In this document: positions 25,817-34,101 of the stretch, one piece after another
Layout of the letters: each line of letters starts with the position of its first letter
Numbering within the stretch: the stretch's first letter is position 1
Source: Leadbetterella sp040829825
GTDB taxonomy: Bacteria > Bacteroidota > Bacteroidia > Cytophagales > Spirosomataceae
Reading direction: 5' to 3' (one strand)
DNA: 64,000 nucleotides
Assembly: GCF_040829825.1 (NCBI RefSeq)
Contig: NZ_JBFOLH010000001.1
Notes under the pieces: generated by a model
What the model was told of the DNA's origin: nothing
Seen by the model: the letters and a program-made list of their open reading frames with translations, nothing else
Database searches by the model: none
Made by a program: the position numbers and the translations under genes

Positions 25817-26398
25817 ATGAAAATTAACGAGAAAATTATTCTGGTGTCGGCATCGCCCCGCAGAAAGCAGATTCTCCGGGAGGCCGGTTTCCGGTTTGAA
25901 GTAATTACCACAGCGGTAGATGAGAGCTTCGGTCCGGACATCCCGCCCGATAAAGTACCCGAAATGCTGGCCCGGCGTAAAGCAGAAGCCTTTGGCAACC
26001 CTGAACCCGACCAGATCATTATTGGGGCCGATACCGTGGTCATTGTAAACGGAATCATACTCAACAAGCCCGAAAACCGGCAGGAGGCCGTAGAAATGCT
26101 GGGCCGCCTTAGCCATAACACCCACCAGGTGGTCACGGGGGTGTGCATCCGGGTCAACCGCGGCCTGGTCACCTTCTCCGATACCACACTGGTGCACTTC
26201 AAACCCCTGTCGGCTGAAGAAATCAACTATTATGTAGACCACTTCAGCCCTTTTGATAAAGCAGGCGGCTACGGCGTACAGGATTTTATCGGCATGGTGG
26301 GCATTGACCGGATCGAAGGGTCGTTTTATACGGTCATGGGGCTTCCCGTCCACAAAGTCTATGAACATTTAAAACCCTATATCCGCTTCAGCGAATGA
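25817..26398 (+). CDS. maf: Maf-like nucleoside triphosphate pyrophosphatase
   Basis: A 193-residue house-cleaning enzyme that hydrolyses non-canonical nucleotides such as dTTP or UTP derivatives. The Maf signature SASPRRKQIL opens the chain (about 11-20), followed by IGADTVV (near 74) and the C-terminal YGVQDF and EGSFYTVMGLP blocks. Cytosolic. The last four bases overlap the start of the small sorting-domain-like gene (ATGA). Confidence 0.95.
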   Translation: MKINEKIILVSASPRRKQILREAGFRFEVITTAVDESFGPDIPPDKVPEMLARRKAEAFGNPEPDQIIIGADTVVIVNGIILNKPENRQEAVEMLGRLSHNTHQVVTGVCIRVNRGLVTFSDTTLVHFKPLSAEEINYYVDHFSPFDKAGGYGVQDFIGMVGIDRIEGSFYTVMGLPVHKVYEHLKPYIRFSE

Positions 26399-26640
26399 AA
26401 GAACAGGTCATTATATTTTTAAACGAAGAAGACGAAAAAGTGTATGTAAAAGTACCGCCGGGAGAAGACACCCGTTTTGAGCTGCAAAACCTGGCCGGAA
26501 AACTGATCTCCGAGGCCGTACACGCCAAAGGCCTGCACGACTTTGACCTTACCGGCCTGCCTGACGGCATTTATTTTGTACTGGTTAACCAGAACGACCG
26601 GATCAGGTCAAAGAAGATTGTGAAGGGGTACCATCCGTGA
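26395..26640 (+). CDS. Stand-alone T9SS type A sorting-domain-like protein
   Basis: An 81-residue protein without signal peptide. Residues 15-78 follow the type IX secretion C-terminal domain pattern: RFELQNLAGKLI (like VYDLTGRLV), GLHDFDLTGLPDGIYFVLV, then a charged turn and KKIVKG at the end. Normally such a domain is the last 70-80 residues of a long exported protein; here it is a free-standing gene, overlapping maf by four bases. No broken passenger is seen upstream, since maf is complete. It may be a cytosolic domain of similar beta-sandwich shape with another use. The window also carries sprA. Confidence 0.7.
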   Translation: MKEQVIIFLNEEDEKVYVKVPPGEDTRFELQNLAGKLISEAVHAKGLHDFDLTGLPDGIYFVLVNQNDRIRSKKIVKGYHP

Positions 26641-26826
26641 AAGTGAAAAGTGAAAAGTAACGAATCTTAACGAATGCTTGTGCAACCTTATAAACCTGTG
26701 TAACCTTATAACCCTTTTTGAACTTATCAACCTGTTTGATCTTTTTAAAAAAAACTGTGTGACTTATATGCCTCATATGGTTCACACAAAAACTTATAAA
26801 AACTTTATAGTAACTTATATAAACTT
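26641..26826. repeat. AT-rich repeat-filled gap
   Basis: The gap contains direct repeats of GTGAAAA (26643-26658), two near copies of TGTGCAACCTTATAAACC / TGTGTAACCTTATAACCC, a dispersed-repeat copy at 26757-26787 and several ACTTATA words. No gene or clear promoter is visible in it. Confidence 0.55.
26757..26787. repeat. Dispersed TTATATGCCTTATATGG-type repeat, copy 2
   Basis: GTGTGA and TCACAC close a hairpin whose inside pairs ATATG with CATAT around CCT. The core ACTTATATGCCTCATATGG differs by one base from the copy at 43462-43488. Confidence 0.65.
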
Positions 26827-27360
26827 ATGACAATGAAAAAACGTCTAATCATTGACATGGATGATGTGCTGGCCGATACCGGCGCCAAAATCCTCCGTAT
26901 ATTTAACGAAAGAAACCACCTTAACCTGACCAAAGAGTTTTTTGAAGGCAAAGATTTCTATGCCTATGTGCGCCAGAGCCACTTCATCACCTACCGCGAC
27001 GAGCTCTTTAAACCCGGCTTTTTTACCGATCTTGAGGTTTTCCCCGATTCTGTGGAAGTGGTAAAAGCGCTCAGCGAAAAATACGAAGTATTCATTGTGT
27101 CGGCCGCCACCGAATTCCCGAACTCCCTCACGGAGAAAGTCAACTGGCTGTTCCTCCATTTTCCTTTCATATCGTGGCAAAACATGGTTTTCTGTGGTGA
27201 CAAGTCTATTGTTCACGGCGACATCATGATCGACGACCACGCCCGCAATTTTGAACATTTCGAGGGAGAAAAGCTCCTTTTCCACTCCATGCACAATACC
27301 CTTACCGAAGGTTACCGGCGGGTAAATGACTGGAAAGAAATTTATGAAATACTGAAATAA
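26827..27360 (+). CDS. 5'(3')-deoxyribonucleotidase family (NT5C) protein
   Basis: A 177-residue HAD-superfamily phosphatase. The catalytic motif is IDMDDVLADT (about 9-18) with both aspartates, and the third motif is DIMIDDHARNF near 134. The family removes phosphate from (deoxy)nucleotides. The start is ATG 26827 or ATG 26833. It is followed after 13 bases by a membrane protein gene. Confidence 0.9.
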   Translation: MTMKKRLIIDMDDVLADTGAKILRIFNERNHLNLTKEFFEGKDFYAYVRQSHFITYRDELFKPGFFTDLEVFPDSVEVVKALSEKYEVFIVSAATEFPNSLTEKVNWLFLHFPFISWQNMVFCGDKSIVHGDIMIDDHARNFEHFEGEKLLFHSMHNTLTEGYRRVNDWKEIYEILK

Positions 27361-27373
27361 TTCCCGGCCTGTT

Positions 27374-27991
27374 ATGCGTGCAAGACTCTTCTTTTTAGTA
27401 GTTCTCATCCTGGAAATTTACGGCAGCCTGGCCTGGCACCGGCCCCTGGTGCTGATCACCAAGCCGCTTCTCATGCCCGTGCTGATGTACATTGCCTGGC
27501 GGGAAGGGATCACTTCACGCCTGTATTTCAGTGCTTTGTTTTTCAGCTTCCTCGGCGATGTCTTCCTGATGTTTGAGGGCTGGTTCATTCCCGGGCTCGC
27601 ATCTTTTTTGCTGGCGCATGTGTCATACATCCTCCTGTTCCGGAAAACATGCCGCTTTTCGTTCAGCGCCATCTTCCTTTTTGCCCTGCTTACCTCGGGC
27701 TTCCTGGTCTTCCTCTACCCTTCTGTCCCAGCCGGCCTGCGGATGCCGGTGGTGGTCTACTGCGTGGTGATCACCCTGATGGGCATTTTTGCGGCTTCCC
27801 GTCATACGTCTTCCGGGGCATCCTACCGGTATGTGCTGGCCGGAGCCGTGCTGTTCATTATTTCCGATTCCATGATTGCGGTCAATAAATTCTACGCAGA
27901 TATCCCTAAAGATGCCCTGTACATCATGACCACCTATGCTGACGCCCAGTATTTTATCCTGGAAGGCTGGCTCAGAAAAGATTCTCTTTGA
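27374..27991 (+). CDS. Lysoplasmalogenase (YhhN/TMEM86 family)
   Basis: A 205-residue integral membrane protein of about eight helices. YhhN-family features are LGDVFLM (about 57-63), SFLLAHVSYI and a conserved ISDSMIAVNKF near 170. Members cleave the vinyl-ether bond of lysoplasmalogens; activity here is inferred from family. Its 3' end overlaps the convergent marC gene by 20 bases. Confidence 0.88.
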   Translation: MRARLFFLVVLILEIYGSLAWHRPLVLITKPLLMPVLMYIAWREGITSRLYFSALFFSFLGDVFLMFEGWFIPGLASFLLAHVSYILLFRKTCRFSFSAIFLFALLTSGFLVFLYPSVPAGLRMPVVVYCVVITLMGIFAASRHTSSGASYRYVLAGAVLFIISDSMIAVNKFYADIPKDALYIMTTYADAQYFILEGWLRKDSL

Positions 27992-28556
27992 TCAGCTTGA
28001 TGGCAATGGCCAGGATGATCAGTCCGAATACCTTTTGAAGCACCTCAACCGTACCCGGCTCGAGCTTTCTTTCGAGCCAGCCCGATGATTTGAGCACCAC
28101 AAAAATAAGAATGAGGTTCAGGAAGATACCGCCCATGATATTGACGTCATGATAAGCGGCTTTTAACGAGATCAGGGTGGTCATGGTTCCCGCCCCGGCA
28201 ATGATCGGGAAAGCCAGCGGAACAATGCTTGAGCCTTTCCCGTCAGATGCGGCATTGTGCTTGAAGATCTCCCGGCCCAGGATCATCTCAAAGCTGATGA
28301 TCAGCAGGATCAGCGCACCGGCTACGGCAAACGACTGCACATCTACCCCGAAGAGCTGGAGGATCTTTACCCCTACAAACAGGTAGATGAGCATTAATCC
28401 GCCGGAAACCAGGGTAATCCGCTCGGGATGAACATCCCCGATCTTCTTGCGCAGGTTCAGAATGATAGGGATAGACCCCAGGATATCAATCACCGAGAAA
28501 AGAATAATGGTAACGGAGAAAAGCTCCTTCAGGTCGAAATCAGAAAAGAATTCCAT
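27972..28556 (-). CDS. MarC family integral membrane protein
   Basis: A 194-residue protein with six hydrophobic segments and MarC landmarks IDILGSIPIIL (23-33), PLAFPIIAGAGTMTTLISL (near 112-130). Family function is unsettled; once linked to drug resistance, later not supported. It lies 11 bases after the aminotransferase gene on the same strand, so probably co-transcribed. Confidence 0.92.
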   Translation of the reverse strand: MEFFSDFDLKELFSVTIILFSVIDILGSIPIILNLRKKIGDVHPERITLVSGGLMLIYLFVGVKILQLFGVDVQSFAVAGALILLIISFEMILGREIFKHNAASDGKGSSIVPLAFPIIAGAGTMTTLISLKAAYHDVNIMGGIFLNLILIFVVLKSSGWLERKLEPGTVEVLQKVFGLIILAIAIKLIKENLF

Positions 28557-28567
28557 GGTTTTACGGC

Positions 28568-29611
28568 TTACAGCTTCACAAAGCTACGAAGTAATTCGAA
28601 CAACACCTCATAATCGGCATCGGGTATGGCCGGAAAATTAGCGATCCGGAAAGTAGACGACTGCCAGGCGCCGTATCCCTTACCGATAATGGCTCCGTGC
28701 TGCGCAAGATACCGGCTCAGGCGGCCGGGTTCGGCACAGCTGACCGCAACCACCGTTGACGAGCGTACGGCCTCGTTCCGGATCAGCGGCCCGCAGGTTC
28801 CAAGCCCTTCCAGGAAACGGTAAATACCCGCTGCACGCCGGGCTGTTCTTTCAGCAATAACCGACACATTATCAAGATCTTCCAACAAATGCTTCAGCAG
28901 GTAAACCGCCAGGATATTCGGGGTATACGGTGTCTGAAACCGGTCAAAATTGCTTTCCATGAAAAGCGCGCTGTTGTAATACCGGTGGTCATTGATCTCT
29001 GAAGCCCGCCGCAGGGCTGCCGGGGAAACCAGCATGATGCCCATACCCGAAGGCAGCCCCAGGCATTTCTGGGAAGAGCTTATCCAGATATCGCCCCGGG
29101 AAATATCATAATTGACCCCGCCCAGCGACGATACCGCATCGATCATCACCAGGTTGTCACCGGCCGCCGCCCGTATTTTACCGATGGTCGCTGGTGATAC
29201 CGCCGTACCGTTAGACGTTTCATTCGCTACAAGACATACATCGCGCCCCTCTGTACTGCGTATAGCCGGCTCTTCTTCGGCACCGAAGGCCTCTCCCTCT
29301 GTACCGGGATTGATCCGCTCCGTGTATATTTTCCATTTTTCACCGAAAGCGCCGTTGTAGAAAAACCGTGCTTCTTTTGAAAACGACTGGGCACAGATTT
29401 CCCAGCATTCGGTAGCAGAAGAAGTAAAGAAAACTTTGTAATCCGCCGGAACGTTCAGCCGGTCTCTGAGCAGGTCAATGCATTCCTTCAGCAGGGTCAT
29501 GAAATCATCGGAGCGGTGATTTCTTTCCAGAATTCCGGATTCAAACGCCTCCTGGGCAAATCTTTTTACAGCAGGATAAATGCGGGAAGGGCCCGGGTAG
29601 AAATTATACAT
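28568..29611 (-). CDS. Class V aminotransferase (SerC-like)
   Basis: A 347-residue PLP enzyme of the phosphoserine aminotransferase type: NFYPGPS at the start, TSSATECWE (phosphate/PLP binding, near 69), IDAVSSLGGV and SSQKCLGLPSGM with the Schiff-base lysine near 187. The ending KGYGAWQSSTFRIANFPA is SerC-like. Many Bacteroidota use such proteins as the phosphoserine or alanine-glyoxylate-type aminotransferase; serA is not nearby, so I leave the symbol open. Confidence 0.85.
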   Translation of the reverse strand: MYNFYPGPSRIYPAVKRFAQEAFESGILERNHRSDDFMTLLKECIDLLRDRLNVPADYKVFFTSSATECWEICAQSFSKEARFFYNGAFGEKWKIYTERINPGTEGEAFGAEEEPAIRSTEGRDVCLVANETSNGTAVSPATIGKIRAAAGDNLVMIDAVSSLGGVNYDISRGDIWISSSQKCLGLPSGMGIMLVSPAALRRASEINDHRYYNSALFMESNFDRFQTPYTPNILAVYLLKHLLEDLDNVSVIAERTARRAAGIYRFLEGLGTCGPLIRNEAVRSSTVVAVSCAEPGRLSRYLAQHGAIIGKGYGAWQSSTFRIANFPAIPDADYEVLFELLRSFVKL

Positions 29612-29640
29612 GAAATTTCTATCGTAAAATTTTTGTACCG

Positions 29641-29940
29641 CTACACCCGGAGCGGGATCCGTATTCTCGGCTTTTCAGCGTTGCTCTCGTTTTTAAACAG
29701 GGCAAACCACTGCAGCACCTCGTCCAGGGCAGGCAAATTAATCGAATACATCACAAACTGCCCTTTCTTTTTGGCAGTCACCAGGTCAGCCTGCTTCAGA
29801 ATATCCAGGTGATGGCTGATGCTTGGCTTTGAAATATTGAACCGGTCGGCTATCTCTCCTGCGGCAGCCGGGTTGACCCGGAGTATCTCCAGGATTTCAC
29901 GCCGGGTACCGTCATTCAAAGCCTTAAAATACTTATCCAT
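29641..29940 (-). CDS. ArsR/SdpR family transcriptional regulator
   Basis: A 99-residue winged-helix protein. The pattern FKALNDGTRREILEIL (5-20) and ISKPSISHHLDIL (36-48) is typical of the SdpR-type, metal-independent ArsR group; the metal-binding cysteines of ArsR are absent. It is followed 29 bases later by the aminotransferase. Its target is unknown; ligand-free autorepressors of this group often control a neighbouring membrane protein. Confidence 0.92.
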   Translation of the reverse strand: MDKYFKALNDGTRREILEILRVNPAAAGEIADRFNISKPSISHHLDILKQADLVTAKKKGQFVMYSINLPALDEVLQWFALFKNESNAEKPRIRIPLRV

Positions 29941-30059
29941 GGCCGGGTCGCATTAATTAATAATTATACAAATAACTAACTATATTTTATTATGTCAAAT
30001 AAAAACACCAATTTCTTTGCCAAAAATTGAATTATACGTTTTAGCGGAATAATAATTGG

Positions 30060-30067
30060 TATATTTG
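30060..30067 (+). promoter_or_regulatory. -7 promoter element of the thr operon
   Basis: TATATTTG fits TAnnTTTG 35 bases before the thrA start. The leader is too short for an attenuator peptide, and none is seen. Confidence 0.55.
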
Positions 30068-30102
30068 CGGTGTATAACCCAATCCCAAATTCATTAAATC
30101 GC

Positions 30103-32562
30103 ATGAGGGTTCTAAAGTTCGGAGGAACGTCGGTAGGTACAGTTGAAAGCATCACGGAAGTAGCGGAGATCATCCAGAAAAAATTTTCCAAATCTACAGG
30201 TATTGCTGTGGCTTTTTCGGCCATGTCAGGAGTAACCAACAAGTTACTGGAGGCCGGGAAAATGGCAGCAGCAGGATCGGCAGATTACATGGAAATTGTC
30301 AAAACGCTGGAAGACCGCCATTTTGAGGTGATCAAGAAGCTGGTTCCCGTAAAATCACAGAGCTCTATCCTGGCCACCATTAAGGGTGAGCTGAATGACC
30401 TGGAAGATTTTTTAAAGGGCATCACCTACATCCGCGAGCTCAGTCCGCGTACGTCTGATTTCCTGGTAAGCTTCGGCGAGCGGCTTTCTACCCGTATGAT
30501 TTCCTTCCTGCTAAAAGAAAAAGGACTGAATACGGTCTATACAGACGCCCGGCAGATCATCAAGACCAACAGCAATTTCGGGTTTGCCGAGGTAGATGCG
30601 GTTCTTACCCATCAGCACATTATAGAAAAGCTGTCCGACCCGTCGGTCATCTACTGTGTGACCGGCTTTATCGGTTCTGATGAAAACAACAGCACCACTA
30701 CCCTGGGCCGGGGCGGTTCAGACTATACCGCCTCCATCATCGGCGCCGCGCTGAATGCAGAGGTCATCGAGATCTGGACCGATGTCAACGGCATGATGAC
30801 CGCCGACCCGCGCAAAGTAAAAAATGCCTTTTCCATAGCTGAAATCTCGTATTCCGAGGCTATGGAGCTCTCCCACTTCGGCGCAAAGGTGATTTATCCA
30901 CCCAGCCTGATCCCGGCTTTCCAGCGCGATATTCCTATCCGGATACTGAATACCTTTGAAAGCAGTCACCCCGGAACGATCATTTCACGAAACGTGAACC
31001 AGAAAGCCTATTCCATCACGGGCATCAGCTCAATTGATGATATTGCGCTGATCAACCTGCACGGAAACGGCATGATCGGCGTGGCCGGTGTGGCGGCCAA
31101 GCTGTTCGGGCTGATGGCTGACAACCACATCTCCATTGTTCTCATTACCCAGGCCTCTTCCGAGCACTCTATCTGCTTTGCCGTAGAGCCGGCGGCCGGT
31201 GAAAAGGTGCGCCAGATTCTCGAAAAAGGCTTCAAAAACGAGATCACCAACGGTGAGATTGAAAATGTCAGCGTACAATATAACCTTTCTATCCTGGCTG
31301 TAGTAGGCGAAGGCATGCGTTCCAGCTCGGGTATTTCCGGGAAATTGTTCTCGGTGCTTGGTAAAAACGGGATCAACGTGGTAGCTACTGCCCAGGGCTC
31401 TTCTGAGCTGAACATCTCGGTGGTGATCAAGAAGAAAGACATTGCCAAGGCCCTGAACGCCATACACGAGTCGTTTTTTGAGATCGACGGCTTTACCCTG
31501 AACCTCTTTATCCTGGGTCCTACCGGCCTGATCGGCAGAACCCTGCTGAAGCAGATCCTGGCTCAGAAAGACACTCTCCGGAAAGAAAAAAACCTGACCA
31601 TCCGCATTGTGGGCATGACCAATACCCGCAAAATGCTGCTGAACCCCGAAGGGATTTCGCTCGACAACTGGCTGGAGAAGCTCGACAACGAGGGCGAACC
31701 GGTGAACCAGAGCGAGTTTTTCGAAGATATGCAGGCGCTGAACCTGAGCAACAGTGTTTTTGTAGACTGCTCGGCCGATAAAAATATCATCCAGTACTAC
31801 GCCCCTGTGCTGCAAAGTAACATTTCTATTGTTACGCCTAACAAAGTAGCCAATTCAGGCACGTATGAAGAATATGCGGCTTTGCGGGAGATCTCCCGCA
31901 AAAGAAACGTCAAATTCCTGTACGAAACCAACGTAGGTGCCGGCCTGCCCATTATCAATACCCTGCAGGGCCTGATTAACAGCGGCGACCAGATCCGGAA
32001 AATAGAAGCCGTGCTGAGCGGTACCCTCTCTTATATTTTCAACACGTTTTCAGTAGACCGGCCGTTTGTGGAGGTGGTCAAAGAGGCCCGGGAGAAAGGC
32101 TATACCGAGCCCGATCCGCGCGATGACCTCAGCGGTACCGATGTGGCCCGGAAAATCCTGATCCTGGCCAGGGAATGCGGGCTCAAGCTGGAGTTTGAGG
32201 ACGTGGAAAACACACCCCTGCTCAGTGCAAAAGCGCTGGCGGCCGCCAGTGTCGGCGAGTTCTACAAGGTGCTGGAAGAAGAAGACCAGCATTACGCCGG
32301 GCTGATCTCTGCGGCCCATTCAGAAGGAAAACGACTCCGTTTCATCGCCAGCTTTGAAGAAGGCAAAGCCCGGATAGGCCTGACAGCAGTAAACCCGGCC
32401 CATCCGTTCTATTCGCTTTCCGGCTCTGAAAACATTGTCTCGTTCACTACAGACCGTTACGAAACCAACCCGCTGGTGGTAAAAGGCCCCGGTGCAGGGG
32501 CCGAGGTGACCGCCATGGGGGTCTTTGCTGATATTATCAGCCTGAGTAGTTTTTTAGCTTAA
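30103..32562 (+). CDS. thrA: Bifunctional aspartate kinase / homoserine dehydrogenase I
   Basis: This 819-residue fusion performs the first and third steps from aspartate to threonine and methionine. Residues 1-290 are the kinase (KFGGTSVG at 5-12; TLGRGGSDYTA), about 310-465 two ACT domains for feedback by threonine, and about 470-819 the dehydrogenase (NAD-binding LGPTGLIGRTLL, active-site GTLSYIFN). ATG 30103 gives the canonical MRVLKFGGTS; a frame extension to 30070 adds 11 residues that lie beyond the -7 box. It heads an operon with thrB, DUF4254 and a GT9 gene. Confidence 0.97.
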   Translation: MRVLKFGGTSVGTVESITEVAEIIQKKFSKSTGIAVAFSAMSGVTNKLLEAGKMAAAGSADYMEIVKTLEDRHFEVIKKLVPVKSQSSILATIKGELNDLEDFLKGITYIRELSPRTSDFLVSFGERLSTRMISFLLKEKGLNTVYTDARQIIKTNSNFGFAEVDAVLTHQHIIEKLSDPSVIYCVTGFIGSDENNSTTTLGRGGSDYTASIIGAALNAEVIEIWTDVNGMMTADPRKVKNAFSIAEISYSEAMELSHFGAKVIYPPSLIPAFQRDIPIRILNTFESSHPGTIISRNVNQKAYSITGISSIDDIALINLHGNGMIGVAGVAAKLFGLMADNHISIVLITQASSEHSICFAVEPAAGEKVRQILEKGFKNEITNGEIENVSVQYNLSILAVVGEGMRSSSGISGKLFSVLGKNGINVVATAQGSSELNISVVIKKKDIAKALNAIHESFFEIDGFTLNLFILGPTGLIGRTLLKQILAQKDTLRKEKNLTIRIVGMTNTRKMLLNPEGISLDNWLEKLDNEGEPVNQSEFFEDMQALNLSNSVFVDCSADKNIIQYYAPVLQSNISIVTPNKVANSGTYEEYAALREISRKRNVKFLYETNVGAGLPIINTLQGLINSGDQIRKIEAVLSGTLSYIFNTFSVDRPFVEVVKEAREKGYTEPDPRDDLSGTDVARKILILARECGLKLEFEDVENTPLLSAKALAAASVGEFYKVLEEEDQHYAGLISAAHSEGKRLRFIASFEEGKARIGLTAVNPAHPFYSLSGSENIVSFTTDRYETNPLVVKGPGAGAEVTAMGVFADIISLSSFLA

Positions 32563-32575
32563 CATAAAATATATT

Positions 32576-33505
32576 TTGGATTCCATCAGAGTTTTTGCCC
32601 CGGCCACCGTAGCCAATGTTGCCTGCGGATTCGATATTTTCGGACTGGCCGTGGATAACCCGGGCGACGAAGTGATTCTTACCCGCAGAAACGACAACAA
32701 AATCGTTATCCGGGAGATCACCGGCGATGCCGGCAAGCTGACCATAGACGAAACCAGAAACGCCGTTTCTGTTCCGGTCATAAAATACCTGGCCCACCTG
32801 GGCCTTCAAACGGGCTTCGACATTGTGCTTCATAAAAAAATGGCACTGGGCAGTGGCCTGGGCAGCAGCTCCGCCAGCTCGGTGGCGGGCGTATTTGCAG
32901 CCAATAAATTGCTGGGTGAACCGCTAAGCACCGACAAGCTCCTGCCTTTCGCCATGGAAGGCGAGCGCGTAGCCTGTGGCTCGGCCCACGCCGATAACGT
33001 AGCACCGGCCCTGCTGGGCGGTTTCGTGGTTATCCGTTCGTATGCCCCGCTCGATGTATTTAAGGTACCGGTACCCGATAACCTGTATGTTTCACTCATC
33101 CACCCCGATGTAGAGGTAAACACCAAAGATGCGCGCCACATTCTCAAAAATGAGGTGTCTATGAACAAGGCCATCTCCCAGATGGGCAATGTCAGCGGCA
33201 TGATTGCCGGGCTCATGAGCTCCGATTACGCGCTGATCGGCCGCTCAATGGTAGATTTTATCATTGAGCCTATACGCTCCATACTCATTCCCTCGTTTTT
33301 TGAAGTGAAGATGGCGGCTACCGAAGCCGGAGCCCTGGGCTGCAGCATATCGGGAGCCGGGCCATCGGTATTTGCTTTCTCAGAAGGCAGGGAAACCGCC
33401 GAAAAAGTAGCCGCAGCCATGAAAACCGCGTTTGAACAAGTCAATATCCAGGCCACCACTTACGTTTCTACCATTAACCAGGCCGGCCCAAAAATACTTG
33501 AATAA
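32576..33505 (+). CDS. thrB: Homoserine kinase
   Basis: A 309-residue GHMP-family kinase that phosphorylates homoserine. It starts with the family block VFAPATVANVACGFDIFG and has the ATP-binding GLGSSSASSVAG (about 94-105) and C-terminal GCSISGAGPSVFAF. The only start that gives this N-terminus is TTG 32576, 13 bases after thrA; there is no visible ribosome binding site. The stop overlaps the next start by one base (TAATG). thrC is not present downstream. Confidence 0.95.
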   Translation: MDSIRVFAPATVANVACGFDIFGLAVDNPGDEVILTRRNDNKIVIREITGDAGKLTIDETRNAVSVPVIKYLAHLGLQTGFDIVLHKKMALGSGLGSSSASSVAGVFAANKLLGEPLSTDKLLPFAMEGERVACGSAHADNVAPALLGGFVVIRSYAPLDVFKVPVPDNLYVSLIHPDVEVNTKDARHILKNEVSMNKAISQMGNVSGMIAGLMSSDYALIGRSMVDFIIEPIRSILIPSFFEVKMAATEAGALGCSISGAGPSVFAFSEGRETAEKVAAAMKTAFEQVNIQATTYVSTINQAGPKILE

Positions 33506-34101
33506 TGAAAGCAGAAGAAATTAACCGTATCTTCAGGGAATCTATCACCGACTACCATTTACAGGATCATGTAGATGCCGTCAGGCCGGAAAAATACGAA
33601 GGACTGGAAGGGCTTCTTTACCTCAAAAACTGGATCGATACGGTCCAGTGGCACCTGGAAGACATCATTCGTGACCCGTCTATTAACCCCGCTGAGCTGG
33701 TGGCCATCAAAAGGCGTATCGATGCCTCCAACCAGCACCGCACGGATACCGTGGAACAGATAGACGAGTGGATATTCAACAGCCTGCAGGGTGTAAAGCC
33801 GGCTGAGCACGCACGGCTGAACTCGGAAACCCCGGCCTGGCTGCTCGACAGGATGTCTATTCTCCAGCTGAAAATTTACCATTTTAACGAACAGCTGCAG
33901 CGAACAGACGCCACACAAAGCCACCTCGACTCCGTAAAGCAAAAGCTCTACGTATTGCAGGTGCAGGAGGCTGACCTGGCGCTGGCCTATGATGAGCTCA
34001 TGGATGACCTCCGTTCGGGTCAGAAATACATGAAGCTGTACAAGCAGATGAAAATGTATAACGATCCGAACCTCAATCCTATTTTTTACGAAAAGAAATG
34101 A
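33505..34101 (+). CDS. DUF4254 protein
   Basis: A 198-residue all-alpha protein of DUF4254, a family found in Bacteroidota next to glycosyltransferase genes. Features seen: WHLEDIIRDP, an ELVAIKRRIDASNQHRTDTVE stretch (helical) and conserved Asp/Asn/His. No signal peptide. It is coupled on both sides: one-base overlap with thrB and four-base overlap (ATGA) with the GT9 gene, which suggests it assists or is controlled with that enzyme. The role is unknown. Confidence 0.85.
   Translation: MKAEEINRIFRESITDYHLQDHVDAVRPEKYEGLEGLLYLKNWIDTVQWHLEDIIRDPSINPAELVAIKRRIDASNQHRTDTVEQIDEWIFNSLQGVKPAEHARLNSETPAWLLDRMSILQLKIYHFNEQLQRTDATQSHLDSVKQKLYVLQVQEADLALAYDELMDDLRSGQKYMKLYKQMKMYNDPNLNPIFYEKK

Noticed and set aside
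26603..26785. 60-residue minus-strand frame starting MNHMRHISH
   Set aside because: It is a translation of the dispersed palindromic repeat; the same letters appear as the false extension of nuoC.
30068..30102. Leader peptide for threonine attenuation
   Set aside because: The stretch after the promoter is about 35 bases with no start, threonine codons or terminator.
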